From NCBI GenBank assembly GCA_902794825.1, contig CADBIU010000043.1, positions 1 through 43,451 on the forward strand: a stretch of DNA of 43,451 bases. Direction: 5' to 3'. This document shows, one piece after another, positions 7,841 to 18,357 of the stretch. The stretch comes from an uncultured Lachnospiraceae bacterium. Lineage in GTDB: Bacteria > Bacillota > Clostridia > Lachnospirales > Lachnospiraceae. The notes under the pieces were generated by a model. That model did no database searches, was not told the origin of the DNA, and saw only the letters and a program-made list of their open reading frames with translations. The first letter of the stretch is position 1; each line of letters opens with the position of its first letter. The translations under genes were made by a program, and so were the position numbers.

Positions 7841-8611
7841 ATGATCGCTAACTATCACACACATACATGGCGCTGCCGCCATGCGGACGGCACGGAGAGA
7901 GAATACGTTGAGACCGCTATTGAGGCCGGGTTTAAGATCCTTGGCTTTTCTGATCATACGCCTCAGGTGTATCCGGGAGGATACGTCTGTCCGGTCAAGA
8001 TGCTGCCGGAAGAGCTGGAAGGGTATGTGGATACGGTTCTGGACCTGAAGCGGGAATATAAGGACGACATCGAGATCCATCTGGGGCTGGAAACGGAATA
8101 CCTTTACACGCTGTGGGAGCCTCTGATGCGGCTGATCGAGCCTTATCCCATCGAGTATCTGATCCTTGGCCAGCACTATCTGGGAAACGGAATGTACGCG
8201 CCGTTCTGCGGTGAGAGGACAAACCGTGCAGAATACCTGCGGCAATACTGCGCGCAGACCCGAGAGGCGCTTGAGACAGGGAAGTTTCTCTATTTTGCCC
8301 ATCCGGATGTGGTCTGGTTCACAGGCCCGGATGAGGTCTATGAGGAGGAAATGACGAAACTGTGCAGGTTCTGCAAAGAGATCGATATGCCCTTGGAGAT
8401 CAATCTCCTTGGGGTGCGCGAGGACAGAAATTATCCCCGCGAGCTCTTCTGGAAGATCGCCGCACGGGAAGGGAACTCCGTGATCTACGGCATGGATGCG
8501 CATCACGCGGCGCACATGAATTCGCCTGAGGTTGTCGCCAAGGCGGACCGGTTTCTGGAGAGATGCGGGATTCCGAGAGAGAGGCTGATCGATGTGCTGG
8601 AGATAGGATGA
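7841..8611 (+). CDS. Histidinol-phosphatase, PHP family (HisK-type)
   Basis: HisK-type enzymes hydrolyse histidinol phosphate to histidinol in histidine synthesis, using a trinuclear metal centre in a PHP fold. The 256-residue product begins MIANYHTHTWRCRHADG, with the metal-binding HTHT and following histidine. It continues with GFSDHTP, LGLETEY (metal-binding glutamate), LGQHYLG, FAHPDV and GMDAHHAAH, which together form the expected His/Asp/Glu metal ligands in the expected order. GGAGG precedes the ATG. No other his gene is adjacent, so other phosphate-ester substrates remain possible. It is a monocistronic unit with its own promoter and terminator. Confidence 0.88.
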   Translation: MIANYHTHTWRCRHADGTEREYVETAIEAGFKILGFSDHTPQVYPGGYVCPVKMLPEELEGYVDTVLDLKREYKDDIEIHLGLETEYLYTLWEPLMRLIEPYPIEYLILGQHYLGNGMYAPFCGERTNRAEYLRQYCAQTREALETGKFLYFAHPDVVWFTGPDEVYEEEMTKLCRFCKEIDMPLEINLLGVREDRNYPRELFWKIAAREGNSVIYGMDAHHAAHMNSPEVVAKADRFLERCGIPRERLIDVLEIG

Positions 8612-8613
8612 AG

Positions 8614-8648
8614 AAAAGGTGTCGCTGCCCGGGGCAGCGGCACCTTTT
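8614..8648. terminator. Bidirectional terminator between convergent genes
   Basis: AAAAGGTGTCGCTGCCC (from 8614) pairs with GGGCAGCGGCACCTTTT (to 8648) with one mismatch and a tiny loop. A-rich and T-rich ends on both strands suit it to the phosphatase gene and to the facing dipeptidase gene. Confidence 0.8.
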
Positions 8649-8659
8649 GTGTCATTAGT

Positions 8660-10147
8660 TTACGCGTCTGACCTCGCATACGCGTTTTTCATCTTGTTGC
8701 TGGTCTCATGCAGAACCTTGCCGAGGACATCGGAAGTTTGCTCCTGCAGCATTTCTGCCAGCGCCTCGTTTGCAGAATCAATGACAGACTGCGGATTCGC
8801 GCCGACTTCAAGCAGTTCACCGACCAGACGGTCCGCCTGGTTTAGGATCCGGTGAGCCTCAGCCATGGTCCTGATCTGATAGCGCTCGATGTGGATCTTG
8901 CAAGGCTTAAACTGTGCGTCTGCAAGCGCTGCGATCAGCCTGCAATTCCAATAAAAACTGCCGGTGTCGACCTGTTCCTCTGTAGTGGCGAGGTAGGCCG
9001 GCACTTTTTCAGTGTTCGTGTAAAATGGAACAAAAGTGTTGAATACATTGGATCCGAAAGTCAGCCACTCGACAGCCTGCACAGTCTGAGGCACATAAGG
9101 CCGCAGCTGCAGCAGAGCGAGGAAATCCGTCCTGTTGACGCCGATAGAGCGGTATGCGCCGCGCATGGAGAGATCGCCGCATTCACTGTAGGGATCGTAA
9201 GGTGTTCCCTGAAAGTGGCTGGAGAGAACATATTTGGCGTCCTCAACGGTGATCTTGCGCTCGGGGACCATGCTCCAGGGAAGGTTATTGTCGCGAGGAC
9301 CGAAATCGGCGTCCGGACCATCCCATTTCGCGCTGCGGGGGTTAAAATGGCGGAGAATAAACCAGGCGCGGGGCGTGTTATATACATGGTCCGCGTCGCT
9401 CTGTGTGCCAAAAGCTTCCCGGGGATCAAGACTGCCGTCCATGGAGAGATCGAGGTGGTTGTCTGTAATGAATTCCTTCAGGTCCGCGCTGCAGAGGTGG
9501 TTAACGCCTTCTCCCAGTGCATCTTCCAGGTCGAAACTGTCGATGCCGGACTCATTGGGATTGACTACGTAGCGGTCATCCGGCACTTTTTTGGCGATCC
9601 AGTGGTGTCCGCCGAGGGTCTCCATCCACCAGATCTCATTGACGTCGGCAAAGGCAATGCCGTTCATCTCATAGGTGCCGTACTTCTCGAGGAGAGAGGC
9701 GGTGCGCAGTACGCCCTCGCGCGCACTGTGGATATAAGGCAGAACGATGGTGACAAGGTCTTCTTCGCCGATCCCACCGGGCTGCATGGGAGTCTCTTCT
9801 GTGGCAGGGTGATAGACGACCAGAGGATCCGCACCAAGAACTCTCTCGTTGGAGGCAATGGTCTCTGTGGCGGTCATTGCGACATTCGCTGCGTTGACGC
9901 CCGCGCCGGCCCAGATGCCTTCACCTTCGAGGGCGTTGGGTACTGCGCTGTAGCGCATAGGGTTGTCAGGAAGATCGATCTCGACATGGCTGATGACGGA
10001 TACGTAGTGCCTGGGCTGATCCCCGGGCAGAACGACCGTGAGTTTCTTGGGTGTAAAACGGCCGGCAGATGCGTCGTCGTTGCGCGCGATCATGGTGGAG
10101 CCGTCGTAACTGGCTTTTTTGCCGATCAGAAGTGTTGTGCAGGACAT
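8660..10147 (-). CDS. C69-family dipeptidase (PepD-like Ntn-hydrolase)
   Basis: Peptidase family C69 enzymes are dipeptidases of the N-terminal nucleophile class: removal of the leader residues exposes a cysteine that acts as the nucleophile. The start at 10147 puts MSCTTLLIGKKASYDGSTM at the N-terminus, the classic C69 beginning with Cys3 as the expected nucleophile, and AAGAGG precedes it by about 7 nt; the open frame further upstream has no such site. The body shows RNDDAS, the EGEGIWAGAGVNAANVAMTATET stretch and EIWWMETLGGHHWIAKKVPDD, all characteristic. Its 495 residues are normal for the family. There is no signal peptide, so it is probably cytoplasmic. It follows two exporter-type permeases on the same strand with a 124-nt gap. 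Confidence 0.9.
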   Translation of the reverse strand: MSCTTLLIGKKASYDGSTMIARNDDASAGRFTPKKLTVVLPGDQPRHYVSVISHVEIDLPDNPMRYSAVPNALEGEGIWAGAGVNAANVAMTATETIASNERVLGADPLVVYHPATEETPMQPGGIGEEDLVTIVLPYIHSAREGVLRTASLLEKYGTYEMNGIAFADVNEIWWMETLGGHHWIAKKVPDDRYVVNPNESGIDSFDLEDALGEGVNHLCSADLKEFITDNHLDLSMDGSLDPREAFGTQSDADHVYNTPRAWFILRHFNPRSAKWDGPDADFGPRDNNLPWSMVPERKITVEDAKYVLSSHFQGTPYDPYSECGDLSMRGAYRSIGVNRTDFLALLQLRPYVPQTVQAVEWLTFGSNVFNTFVPFYTNTEKVPAYLATTEEQVDTGSFYWNCRLIAALADAQFKPCKIHIERYQIRTMAEAHRILNQADRLVGELLEVGANPQSVIDSANEALAEMLQEQTSDVLGKVLHETSNKMKNAYARSDA

Positions 10148-10271
10148 AGAGTGTACCTCTTTTTCGTAAAATGTGTAGTAAAACAAATGATATGCTTTTT
10201 GAGAGGAAAAAACAACTTTGGAAATCGCAGCAGGACATTGAACCCGCATCTTTCAACATCTCTGCAAGTTG

Positions 10272-11183
10272 TCAGTCTCCGCTGTTCATCATCACGACTG
10301 ATCCGACGACCATAACGATTCCCAGGATCTCCAAGAAGTAGAGAGGCTGGTGAAAAAGCAGGCTTCCGAGGATCGCGGCGGTGACCGGCTCGATGGTGGT
10401 GAGCTGGGCGGCCCTGGAGGTTTCCATGCCCTTCATTCCGGCGGTATACAGGACATACGCGAGGCTTCCGGTGAGAAGCCCGCACAGAAGGGCGAGCACC
10501 GTTCTGGCAGGGTTTTCGAAAACCTGACCGATACTCCCGTCAAAGTAGGAGAGAACAAAAAATCCCAGCATTGCGACGCCGAAACTGTAGAACACATTTG
10601 TGTATACGGAGTAACCGCGGTTTAGAATAATGCGGCTGAAAATACTGTACAGCGCGTAGCCTAAGCCTGCTCCCAGCCCCAGCAGGAGCCCTGAAAGGGT
10701 GATCAGATTCCCGGAAGACGTCCCTGTGAACAATTCTCCGCCTATGCCGGAGGCAAAGGCGCATCCGATGACTGCGAGCACGCAGCATAACACTTTGCGG
10801 GCTGTCATGCGCTCGTGGAACAGAATCACGGAGAGCGCCATAACGATGGCCGGCGCAGTGTAGAGAAGGGCTGCTGCAGTCGCAATCTTGGTGACTTTGA
10901 TGGCTGCGGTGTAACAGGCTGTGAAAAAGAGAAGGCTGAGCAGCCCGTTGGCGATAAAGAGCGGTATATCTGCGGGCCGCACCCTGAAGGCGGAACGGTC
11001 CGTCATGCCGATCAGTAAACCTACCGGGACTGAGGTGGCAAACATGCGAAGAAATACGAGTGCGTTGCCGGACAGCCCCATTGAGCTCAGTATTGTCACG
11101 AAAGTGCCGTACAAGCCCCATAGCACTGCGCTTGCAATGACCATGGCGGCGGATAAGGCGAAGTCTTTATTTGTGTTTTTCAT
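10272..11183 (-). CDS. EamA/DMT-superfamily transporter
   Basis: This is a 303-residue membrane protein with about ten hydrophobic segments arranged as two EamA repeats, the drug/metabolite transporter architecture. The second repeat begins near LLLGLGAGLGYALYSIFSRI and ends with the conserved pattern TTIEPVTAAILGSLLFHQPL (about 265-284) that marks the end of EamA domains. Such proteins usually export amino acids or small metabolites; the substrate cannot be read from sequence. It lies 49 nt downstream of a second EamA gene on the same strand, forming a tandem pair. The two are related in fold but clearly diverged. No strong ribosome binding site is seen before the ATG. Confidence 0.88.
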   Translation of the reverse strand: MKNTNKDFALSAAMVIASAVLWGLYGTFVTILSSMGLSGNALVFLRMFATSVPVGLLIGMTDRSAFRVRPADIPLFIANGLLSLLFFTACYTAAIKVTKIATAAALLYTAPAIVMALSVILFHERMTARKVLCCVLAVIGCAFASGIGGELFTGTSSGNLITLSGLLLGLGAGLGYALYSIFSRIILNRGYSVYTNVFYSFGVAMLGFFVLSYFDGSIGQVFENPARTVLALLCGLLTGSLAYVLYTAGMKGMETSRAAQLTTIEPVTAAILGSLLFHQPLYFLEILGIVMVVGSVVMMNSGD

Positions 11184-11232
11184 ATAAAAAGCCTGATTTC
11201 TAAATGCTGTGTACTAAATCACGGGATGGCGT

Positions 11233-12099
11233 TCAGTCTCCCTGAGCAGGGGACATGGTGATGCGCAGGTTATAATACAGGATCCCCGCAAGCACGATAA
11301 CCGCACCGACAAGGGAAAGCTTTCCAAGCATCTCTCCGTAGAAAACGGCGACCAGGATTGGATTGAGGATCGGCTCCAATGCATTGATGATGGAAGCTGT
11401 GACAGGATCAGTGTATTTGGTGCCCGTCGTGAAGAAGATATACGCCAGACCCACCTGGACTGCGCCCAGCAGAAAGACTGAGAGCAGAACCGGAGCAGTG
11501 AATACGGTCTCCCGAAGGACAAGCGGCGACAGGAAGATCCCGCAGGCGAGCTGTCCGAAGAACACCGAAGACAGCGCGTCCCCCTTCTCAAAGCTGTTCA
11601 GCATGAAAACTCCCGCATAGAAGATGCCGGACAAAAGTGCCAGCAGGTCGCCAAGCCATTTGCCGGTGGAGAGCCCTTCAAAGAAGAAGCAGAGGATTCC
11701 CGCGAAGACGATCAGGATGGAGATGAGCGCTGAGCGCGACGGTTTCCGGCCGAAGATCAGAAACATCAGGATCACGATCCAGATCGGCGCTGTATACTGC
11801 AGGATGATCGTGTTGCCTGCTGTGGTCAGCTTGTTGGCGATCGAGTACAGAGTCGTCACGCCTGCCATGGAAATGGCGCCGACAAGTACGGTCGGATTAA
11901 ACCTGAGCTTATGCTTCGTAGCCAAAATATAGAGTCCGATCACGACTGCCGCGATCACATTTCTTGCCCCGTTGATCGCAAGAGGATTCCATGGGATCAA
12001 CTTCATGAGAAGGCCGCCTGTCGAGAAACACAAAGAGGCGGCGAGCATGCATGTTGTGCCGAGGAATTTGGTGTTTTTCTTGGAATTCATTTTAATCAT
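11233..12099 (-). CDS. EamA/DMT-superfamily transporter, first of a tandem pair
   Basis: A 288-residue permease with ten predicted membrane spans in two EamA repeats. The N-terminal repeat includes SLCFSTGGLLMKLIPWNPLAINGARN, a pattern common in DMT exporters, and the C-terminal repeat ends with ASIINALEPILNPILVAVFYGEML. The start could be ATG 12099 or ATG 12090; neither has a clear ribosome binding site. It is the promoter-proximal gene of a likely three-gene minus-strand unit (two DMT transporters, then the C69 dipeptidase). A metabolite-export role coupled to peptide breakdown is only an inference from adjacency. Confidence 0.87.
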   Translation of the reverse strand: MIKMNSKKNTKFLGTTCMLAASLCFSTGGLLMKLIPWNPLAINGARNVIAAVVIGLYILATKHKLRFNPTVLVGAISMAGVTTLYSIANKLTTAGNTIILQYTAPIWIVILMFLIFGRKPSRSALISILIVFAGILCFFFEGLSTGKWLGDLLALLSGIFYAGVFMLNSFEKGDALSSVFFGQLACGIFLSPLVLRETVFTAPVLLSVFLLGAVQVGLAYIFFTTGTKYTDPVTASIINALEPILNPILVAVFYGEMLGKLSLVGAVIVLAGILYYNLRITMSPAQGD

Positions 12100-12214
12100 A
12101 GTCTTTCTAACTATAGCAAAAGAAAGTCAGTGGAGACAGTCCCAACATAAAATCGAGATAAACAAATCCATTGAAAGATAATCCGATTTGTTTGTCAAGG
12201 AAAAGCATGAATTG

Positions 12215-12223
12215 TGATATAAT
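12215..12223 (+). promoter_or_regulatory. Extended -10 promoter for the 152-residue protein and giant gene
   Basis: TGATATAAT (extended -10) ends 49 nt before the start codon. A TTGTCA hexamer at 12192-12197 is 20 nt upstream, longer than the ideal spacer, which an extended -10 can tolerate. Confidence 0.55.
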
Positions 12224-12272
12224 ATCGAAAAGTATGCGGCTGCGCAAATATAAGATTTAAGGCAGGACAACC

Positions 12273-12731
12273 ATGCAGATCAGAATCAACGTAAAGGGCG
12301 CCTCGCGCAAAAAAGCGGCGATCGTACAGACGACCTGTGACTATCCGGACAGGCAGATGACGGTGGAAGAGTTTCTGGCGGAGACGGTCAGGCAGAATGT
12401 AAGAGAATATAACGCAAGGAAAGACGCAGGGGAGATACTGCGCCTTTTTTCGAATGAGGACGGGCAGAACAGGACTCTGAACGAGCAGTTTGAGGAGCAT
12501 CTGGAAAACAGCGCCGCTTCCGGTAAGGTCGCTTACGGCGATCCGATGGACGGCAGGAAAGCCGACGAGGAAAAGGCTGTGAAGAACGCTCTGCAATGTT
12601 TTGACGACGGGATGGTCGCGCTGTTCGCGGACGGGATCAGGTACACAGACAGACAGGAAAAGATGGCGCTGAAGGAACAGAGTGAAGTGACTTTCATCCG
12701 GCTTACGTTCCTTGCGGGCCGCATGTGGTGA
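12273..12731 (+). CDS. Unknown protein, 152 residues, partner of the giant DUF4132-like gene
   Basis: I do not recognise this protein. It starts MQIRINVKGASRKKAA, with no signal peptide or membrane segment, and is highly charged. The first 50 residues read as two short beta strands followed by an amphipathic helix (MTVEEFLAETVRQNVREYN), loosely like a ubiquitin-type beta-grasp start; that is a guess. The C-terminal half is helical (ADEEKAVKNALQCFDDGMVALFADG) and ends in EVTFIRLTFLAGRMW. It stops 15 nt before the next start codon, with an AGGGGG-like site between, so it is very probably co-transcribed with the giant protein and may be its functional partner. Confidence 0.75.
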   Translation: MQIRINVKGASRKKAAIVQTTCDYPDRQMTVEEFLAETVRQNVREYNARKDAGEILRLFSNEDGQNRTLNEQFEEHLENSAASGKVAYGDPMDGRKADEEKAVKNALQCFDDGMVALFADGIRYTDRQEKMALKEQSEVTFIRLTFLAGRMW

Positions 12732-12746
12732 CAGGGGGTACAGGAA

Positions 12747-15700
12747 ATGGCATTTGATTATAATTCAAGGACGAAATGGGAGAAGGAGCGTCAGGAGCGC
12801 TGGAACAAAGAGCACGAGAAGCAGATCAAACAGCTTTCGCCCGCGAAGAAGGAGCTCTTTGACGAAGTTCGATGCTTCAGCAATTATCAGTACTGCGGCT
12901 TTCCGGTGATCCGCAAGTGGACCAGGGAGAAACTCGGAAGAGTACCGCTCGGATTACGAGTATATGCTGGACCAGTATGCGGAGTATCAGTACTCGAGAG
13001 CGCTGTTCCGACCTACGGTGCGCACGAAGGATCCGGGCGCGCATACTCTCGATGCTTTCGGCCTGATGCAGGCTTACAAGGTTCTGGGGATTTATGGCGT
13101 GACGCCTTTTGAGTACCTCGCGGAGAGGACAGCAGAAGGTGCCGGCCTCGACGAGGAGTTCCTGGATTTCAAGAGGAACGATACATATACCCGCGACCTG
13201 CATATGGTGCAGTTTGACGATATACTCGCCGCGCGGATCGACAATGGCGACAGCAAGGTGATCGAAGCCGCGAAGGAGGCGATCCTGAGCGACACCAATA
13301 CTGTGCTGGTCACAGTGCCGCTCATCAGGGGAATCGTGAAGTCGAGGAATACAGAACTGCACGATCTTCTTGCACGTTTCCTTGTCGCCGCGAGGCTGCA
13401 GGAGGGCGTGCGCCAGGCGGTCTGCGAGAACGCGGACTGCGGCAGGGCGGAGGCGTTTCTGACGATCCTGAGCGCAATCGAGGAGAACGACCTGATCCGC
13501 TTTTCAGGCGTTAAGCGCGCCATCGCCACATGGACCGGCATCTGCAGCGTCGACGCTATGGACCGGGTGTCGGACAAGCTTCTGGCAGGCGTCAGCGAAG
13601 CGGTCCGTGACCGCGCCAGAGCCTTTGAAATGACGCAGACCGACGACAGTGTACAGATTGTTACGGGACTGTGGGCACTGGGCTTCTACGAGGCTCAGGA
13701 CGCCTTAGGACGCATGCTGCAGATCGCGGAGAGCGGTACAAAGAACCAGCGCTTGACGATTTCCTACTATAACAGGTATATGCAGCACTCCGATTACAGC
13801 GAGCAGGCCGCAAGGAAGATCCTCGAGACTTACCCGGAGGATCAGCAGATGGCGGCTGCTTTCATGCCCACTTATCTGGACGCTGTGGATACGATCGTCC
13901 GCGGCTGCATCCGGAACAATAAGAATCAGTCTGTCTATATGGCGGACGAGGCGGACGTCCATTACGATCCTCTGCCGGTCAGTGAGATATTTGACAGCGA
14001 GGAGCAGGCGCGGCTGCACTACAGTATTTTGAAGAATCTCGCTGATTCCATGAAGAAGCGCAAAATAGAGTACAATCCCATGATCTTCCCCTGGTACGGG
14101 GCTGTTCTCGACAAAAGCGACCTCACGCAGAGGATGGCTGTGATCGCCTACGCGCTGCAGGACGACGCCCTGATCGACGAAGCCTGCGTGCGCCTGACTG
14201 ATATCATGGATTCCTACTACAACACCCGCAGTTATTATCTGAGGGTACTTCTGCACGCCCCGAGGACGCAGATACAGCGGGACGCTCTGATCGGATATGT
14301 GGCGGAGAAAGAGAGCTTCACGAGAAAAGCTGCTTACCAGATCCTCAAAAAGCTGCAGTCGGATCCGGATACGTCAAAGCATCTCACACAGGACGAGTAT
14401 CGTCAGTTAGAGGGGTACCTGCGTCTCAAGAATGAGGAGTCGAGACGCTTCATCATCGAGATCCTGGAGGAACAGGATAAGGAGGGCGTTTACGCGAGCA
14501 TCCGCAGACTTCTGGGAGGCGGGGGGCCTGACGGGGGCAAAACAGAGACAGCTGTTAAGGGCAAAAAGAAAACCGTCTCCGCGGCCGACAGAGAGCAGAT
14601 GCGTCTCGCAGGCCTTGACATGCTCAAGCGCCGCAGCGAGGAGAGCGAAGCCGCGAAGAAGGAGTGCGCGGCGCTGCTCAGGGAAGTCATTCCGGACGCC
14701 TCTGAACTGTCCGACAAAGAAAAAGTTCTTTACGAAGAGATCGCGGGCAGCGAGGGATCAGGCAGCATCCTGAATACGGAAGGGTACGGCCTATATGACC
14801 CTAAGGCGACATACGAACCGGAACTTAAGGTTCGGGGAACCGCGGGCGCGCAGTCATCGTCCGGCGTTAAAAAAGGCCTTCAGATACTGAAGAATTCTCT
14901 GGGAATGAGCGACACGAAGAAGCTTCTCAAAGACTATTTCAGTCTGAGCGCGAAGGAGATGGATCAGTATTTTGACAAGATCAGGGCGTTTATTGTAGCG
15001 CACGGGAAACTCGAGTATACGAGCGTGAACGGCGACAAGCAGCTTCTGGAGAACGGCCTGTATCTGATCAATTACGACAATTACGACTACAGCGGCGCCA
15101 TTGAGACGCGCTATCCCTTCCCGGAACTCTGGATCGAGGTCTATGAGACGATCATCAAGACCCCCAAGGTGCTGTTCAATCTGTACTTCGCGGCGCGCGA
15201 CGGCTACGATGAAACGGACGTCAAAGATGTTAACGCATACCTGAAAGCTGAGAAGACGATCTTCGGAGAGGCATATTCCGGCTATCACTACGCCGATCCC
15301 AAGTATATGGGCGGGCGCTATGCTCACAGCACTTACCAGACGATCCTGGATATCATCGCGAGCCAGCAGCATCTGGTCCTGCCCGCTGAGATCGCGCAGG
15401 CAGCGGTTCTCGCGGCAACGGAGCTCCCTGAACAGATCCGCTGGATGGAGAGAGCCCCGTCAAAATATGCCTCCTATTACGCACAGCGGCCGCTCTGCTT
15501 CGTGCGCTCGAACAAGTTCCGGTCGATGCTGTCCCGCGCGTCTCATTATGAGAACGACGAGGAGTTCCGCGGAGTATTCCCTCTGCTCTACCACGTGGAC
15601 AGGGTCTATCAGTTTGACGCGCACGAGCCGAATACGACCTATGGCAGGAGTTCTTCCAACATCCTCTCGATCCTCTCCTATGTGAAGGCGCATGAACTGG

Positions 15701-18057
15701 GGATGATCACCAAAGACTTCCTGTATAAGGCGGCCTTCGAACTGGTCGGGCTTAAGTACGCAGTGGGAGATCTGGGCAGCCTGTTCCTTTCGAATGTCAC
15801 GATCTATGCGCTCAGGCAGCTGCAGTTCTACATGCCGGTGGATATGGAGAAGAAGACACTGGATACACAGAACAGCTTCTACAAACTGGGCAAGGAGATC
15901 TACGAAAATATCGTAAACCTCATTCTGGATGTTGAACTCAAGCGCGGCGACACACCTACAGTCTTCTCGGACGCGGTCAGCCGAATCTCCCGGATCGAGG
16001 GCATCCCGCGCCTTATGGAGATCCTGCGCGCGATGGGATCTGACCCTTTGGACAGGAACACCTATTACTCATATAACGGCGGTACGAGCAAGAAGGAGAG
16101 CCTTTCGCATCTGCTGAAGGTCTGCTGGCCTGCTGATTCAGAGACTGCGGCCGATTTGAAGACGGCGGTAAAGAAGAATAAGGTCAGCACAGACCGCCTG
16201 ATCGAGGTCGCGATGTACGCGCCCCAGTGGCTGGACCTGGCCGAAGAAGTGCTGGGGATCGACGGCTTTAAGAGCGGCTGCTATTACTTCATGGCGCACA
16301 TGAACGAGCGGTTTGACGACCGCAAGAAAGCTGTGATCGCCAGATACACGCCTCTGTCGCCTGAAGAACTCAATAACGGGTGCTTCGACACGAACTGGTT
16401 CTTCGAGGTGTATGAGAAACTGGGCGAGAAGAATTTCTCGAAGCTCTACAAGGCGGCAAAATATATCGCGGACGGCAGCAAGCACACCCGCGCGCGCAAG
16501 TACGCGGACGCCGCGACCGGAAAAGTGGACCGGGACGAACTCGAGAAGACCATCGCGGACAAGCGCAACAAGGACCTTCTGATGAGCTACGGCCTGATTC
16601 CCATGAAGGACAGGCAGGACGCTCTGCACCGCTACGAATTCTTGCAGAAATTCCTTAAGGAGAGCAAACAGTTCGGCGCGCAGAGAAGAGCCAGCGAGGC
16701 GCAGTGCGTGCAGTACGCGATGAAGAACATGGCGACCACGGCGGGCTACGCGGATGAACTGCGGCTTACGCTCGCTATGGAGACGGAGCTTGTGACGTCG
16801 AACCAGCAATATTTTGACGGCATTACGATTGGCGACTACGTTGCGCAGATCCTCGTGGACGCGGACGGAAAGTCAGAACTGAAACTCTTCAAAAAAGGCA
16901 AGGCAGTCAAATCCGTACCCGCGGCTCTCAAGAAAGACGAGACCTTTAACGACGTGAAAGAATTCGCCTCAAAGCTCAAGAACCAGTATTCGCGCTGCGT
17001 CTCGATGTTCGAGCGGGCGATGGAAGAGGAGGACGCATACAGCTATGGCGAGCTGCAGCAGCTGTGCCGGAATCCTGTAACTGCGGGAATTCTCGGGAGA
17101 TTGGTGTTTGTGGGGGCGGAGGCTGCGGCTTCGGTTGAAATGGCGAGTGCTGTGAAAGCCGGCGCTGTTGCCGGTGCGCCGGATGCTTTGTTCGGAACTT
17201 TGGAAGAGTTCGCGACGGTAGATTCTGCGCTTGCAGAGGATACGAAGCTGCTTGTTGCGCATCCGATCACACTTTACAGGCTCGGCGTACTGCCGAAGTA
17301 CCAGAGACTCTTCTTCGAAAAGCAGCAGACAAGCGGCACAAAGCAGCCCTTCAAGCAGGTGTTCAGAGAATTCTATCCCAAGCTGGAAGAGGAGAAAGAC
17401 GCTCTGGATTCCAGGTTGTTTGCAGGTTATCAGATCCAGCCCAAGAAGACAGTCGCAGCGCTTCGCGGCCGCAGATGGGTGGCTGACTACGACGAAGGTC
17501 TGCAGAAGATTTTCTTCAAGCAGAACATTGCGGCTACGATCTATGCTTTGGCAGACTGGTTCTCGCCGGCAGATACGGAGTGCCCTACACTAGAATATGT
17601 TTCTTTCTATGACAGAAAGACTTACAAACAGAAGAAACTTTCTGAAGTGCCGGACATCCTCTACTCAGAAGTTATGCGCGATGTGGATCTTGCGGTAAGT
17701 GTGGCCCATGCGGGCGGCGTAGATCCGGAGACCAGCCACTCCACGATCGAGATGCGCAAGGCGATCTTCGAGTTCAACATGGAGCTCTTTGGACTTACAA
17801 ATGTGACCTTCGAGGGGACGCATGCATTTATCAAGGGGACAATGGGGAACTACAACATTCAGCTTGGCAGCGGCGTGATCCACAAGGAGAGCGGAGGAAT
17901 GGTAAATATTCTGCCGGTCCACTCCCAGCAGAGAGGGAAGATCTTCCTGCCATTCATCGACGAGGATCCTAAGACGGCAGAAATTTTGTCTAAGATCCTG
18001 CTGCTGGCGGAGGACCAGAAGATCAAGGATCCGTATATTTTGCAGCAGTTAAGATGA
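12747..18057 (+). CDS. Giant DUF4132-like protein (about 1,770 residues), frame-broken near its start
   Basis: The long open part begins in frame at 12934 and runs to 18057. The natural start is ATG 12747 (MAFDYNSRTKWEKERQERW), whose frame runs to about 12930 at VIRKWTRE and continues in the other frame as NSEEYRSDYEYMLDQYAEYQY. One extra A in the AAA at 12930-12932 explains the break; removing it gives 1,769 residues. From memory, the C-terminal part (RWVADYDEGLQKIFFKQNIAATIYALADWFSPAD, EVMRDVDLAVSVAHAGG, LLLAEDQKIKDP) matches the DUF4132 group of giant bacterial proteins. The middle is almost wholly helical and HEAT-like. No membrane segment, signal peptide or catalytic motif is recognised. 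In other genomes such genes often neighbour MoxR ATPase/VWA genes; none is here. Function is unknown. Confidence 0.75.
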
Positions 18058-18087
18058 TTAAGATAACTAATATTGAGAAAATTGAGG

Positions 18088-18122
18088 CGTCCCTCCAGGC
18101 AAGCTGGAGGGACGTTTTATTG
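18088..18122 (+). terminator. Intrinsic terminator of the giant gene
   Basis: Perfect 11-bp stem CGTCCCTCCAG (18088-18098) with CTGGAGGGACG (18104-18114), 5-nt loop, followed by TTTTATTG. Confidence 0.92.
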
Positions 18123-18130
18123 ACTGCTAA

Positions 18131-18330
18131 TTGTCTGACGTTTAAGTGCCCTTCAAGCACCTCAAAGGGCACTAAAAGGGCAAAAATAGTGTAAAACTGG
18201 TAAATTGCCGTTTAAGTGGCGCTTAAGGTAGTACAGGGGCACTCAAATGGCAGAAATCAAACAAAACTAGTAAATTGCCGTTTGAGTGCCGCTCGAGCAT
18301 CACAAAGGGCACTCAACCGTCAGCCGCCAT
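18131..18330. repeat. Three-unit, 70-bp imperfect tandem repeat between facing terminators
   Basis: Units at 18131-18200, 18201-18270 and 18271 to about 18330 align without gaps at a period of exactly 70 bp. Units 2 and 3 both begin TAAATTGCCGTTT. Shared blocks are CGTTTrAGTG at unit position 9, GGGCACT near position 38 and AAAACTrG at the end of units 1 and 2. In each unit the AGTGCC block is complementary to the GGGCACT block, so each could fold into a hairpin. The array fills the space between the giant gene's terminator and the facing glycosyltransferase terminator. No credible gene was found in it. Confidence 0.9.
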
Positions 18331-18357
18331 CCAAATCACAGGCAGCCGCCAGACGAC

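Noticed and set aside
8852-10315. 487-codon plus-strand frame opposite the C69 dipeptidase
   Set aside because: High-GC antisense frame; the minus strand encodes a complete, recognisable dipeptidase.
12925-12970. Programmed ribosomal frameshift in the giant gene
   Set aside because: No heptameric slip sequence or stimulatory structure is apparent; one extra A in a short run is a simpler explanation.
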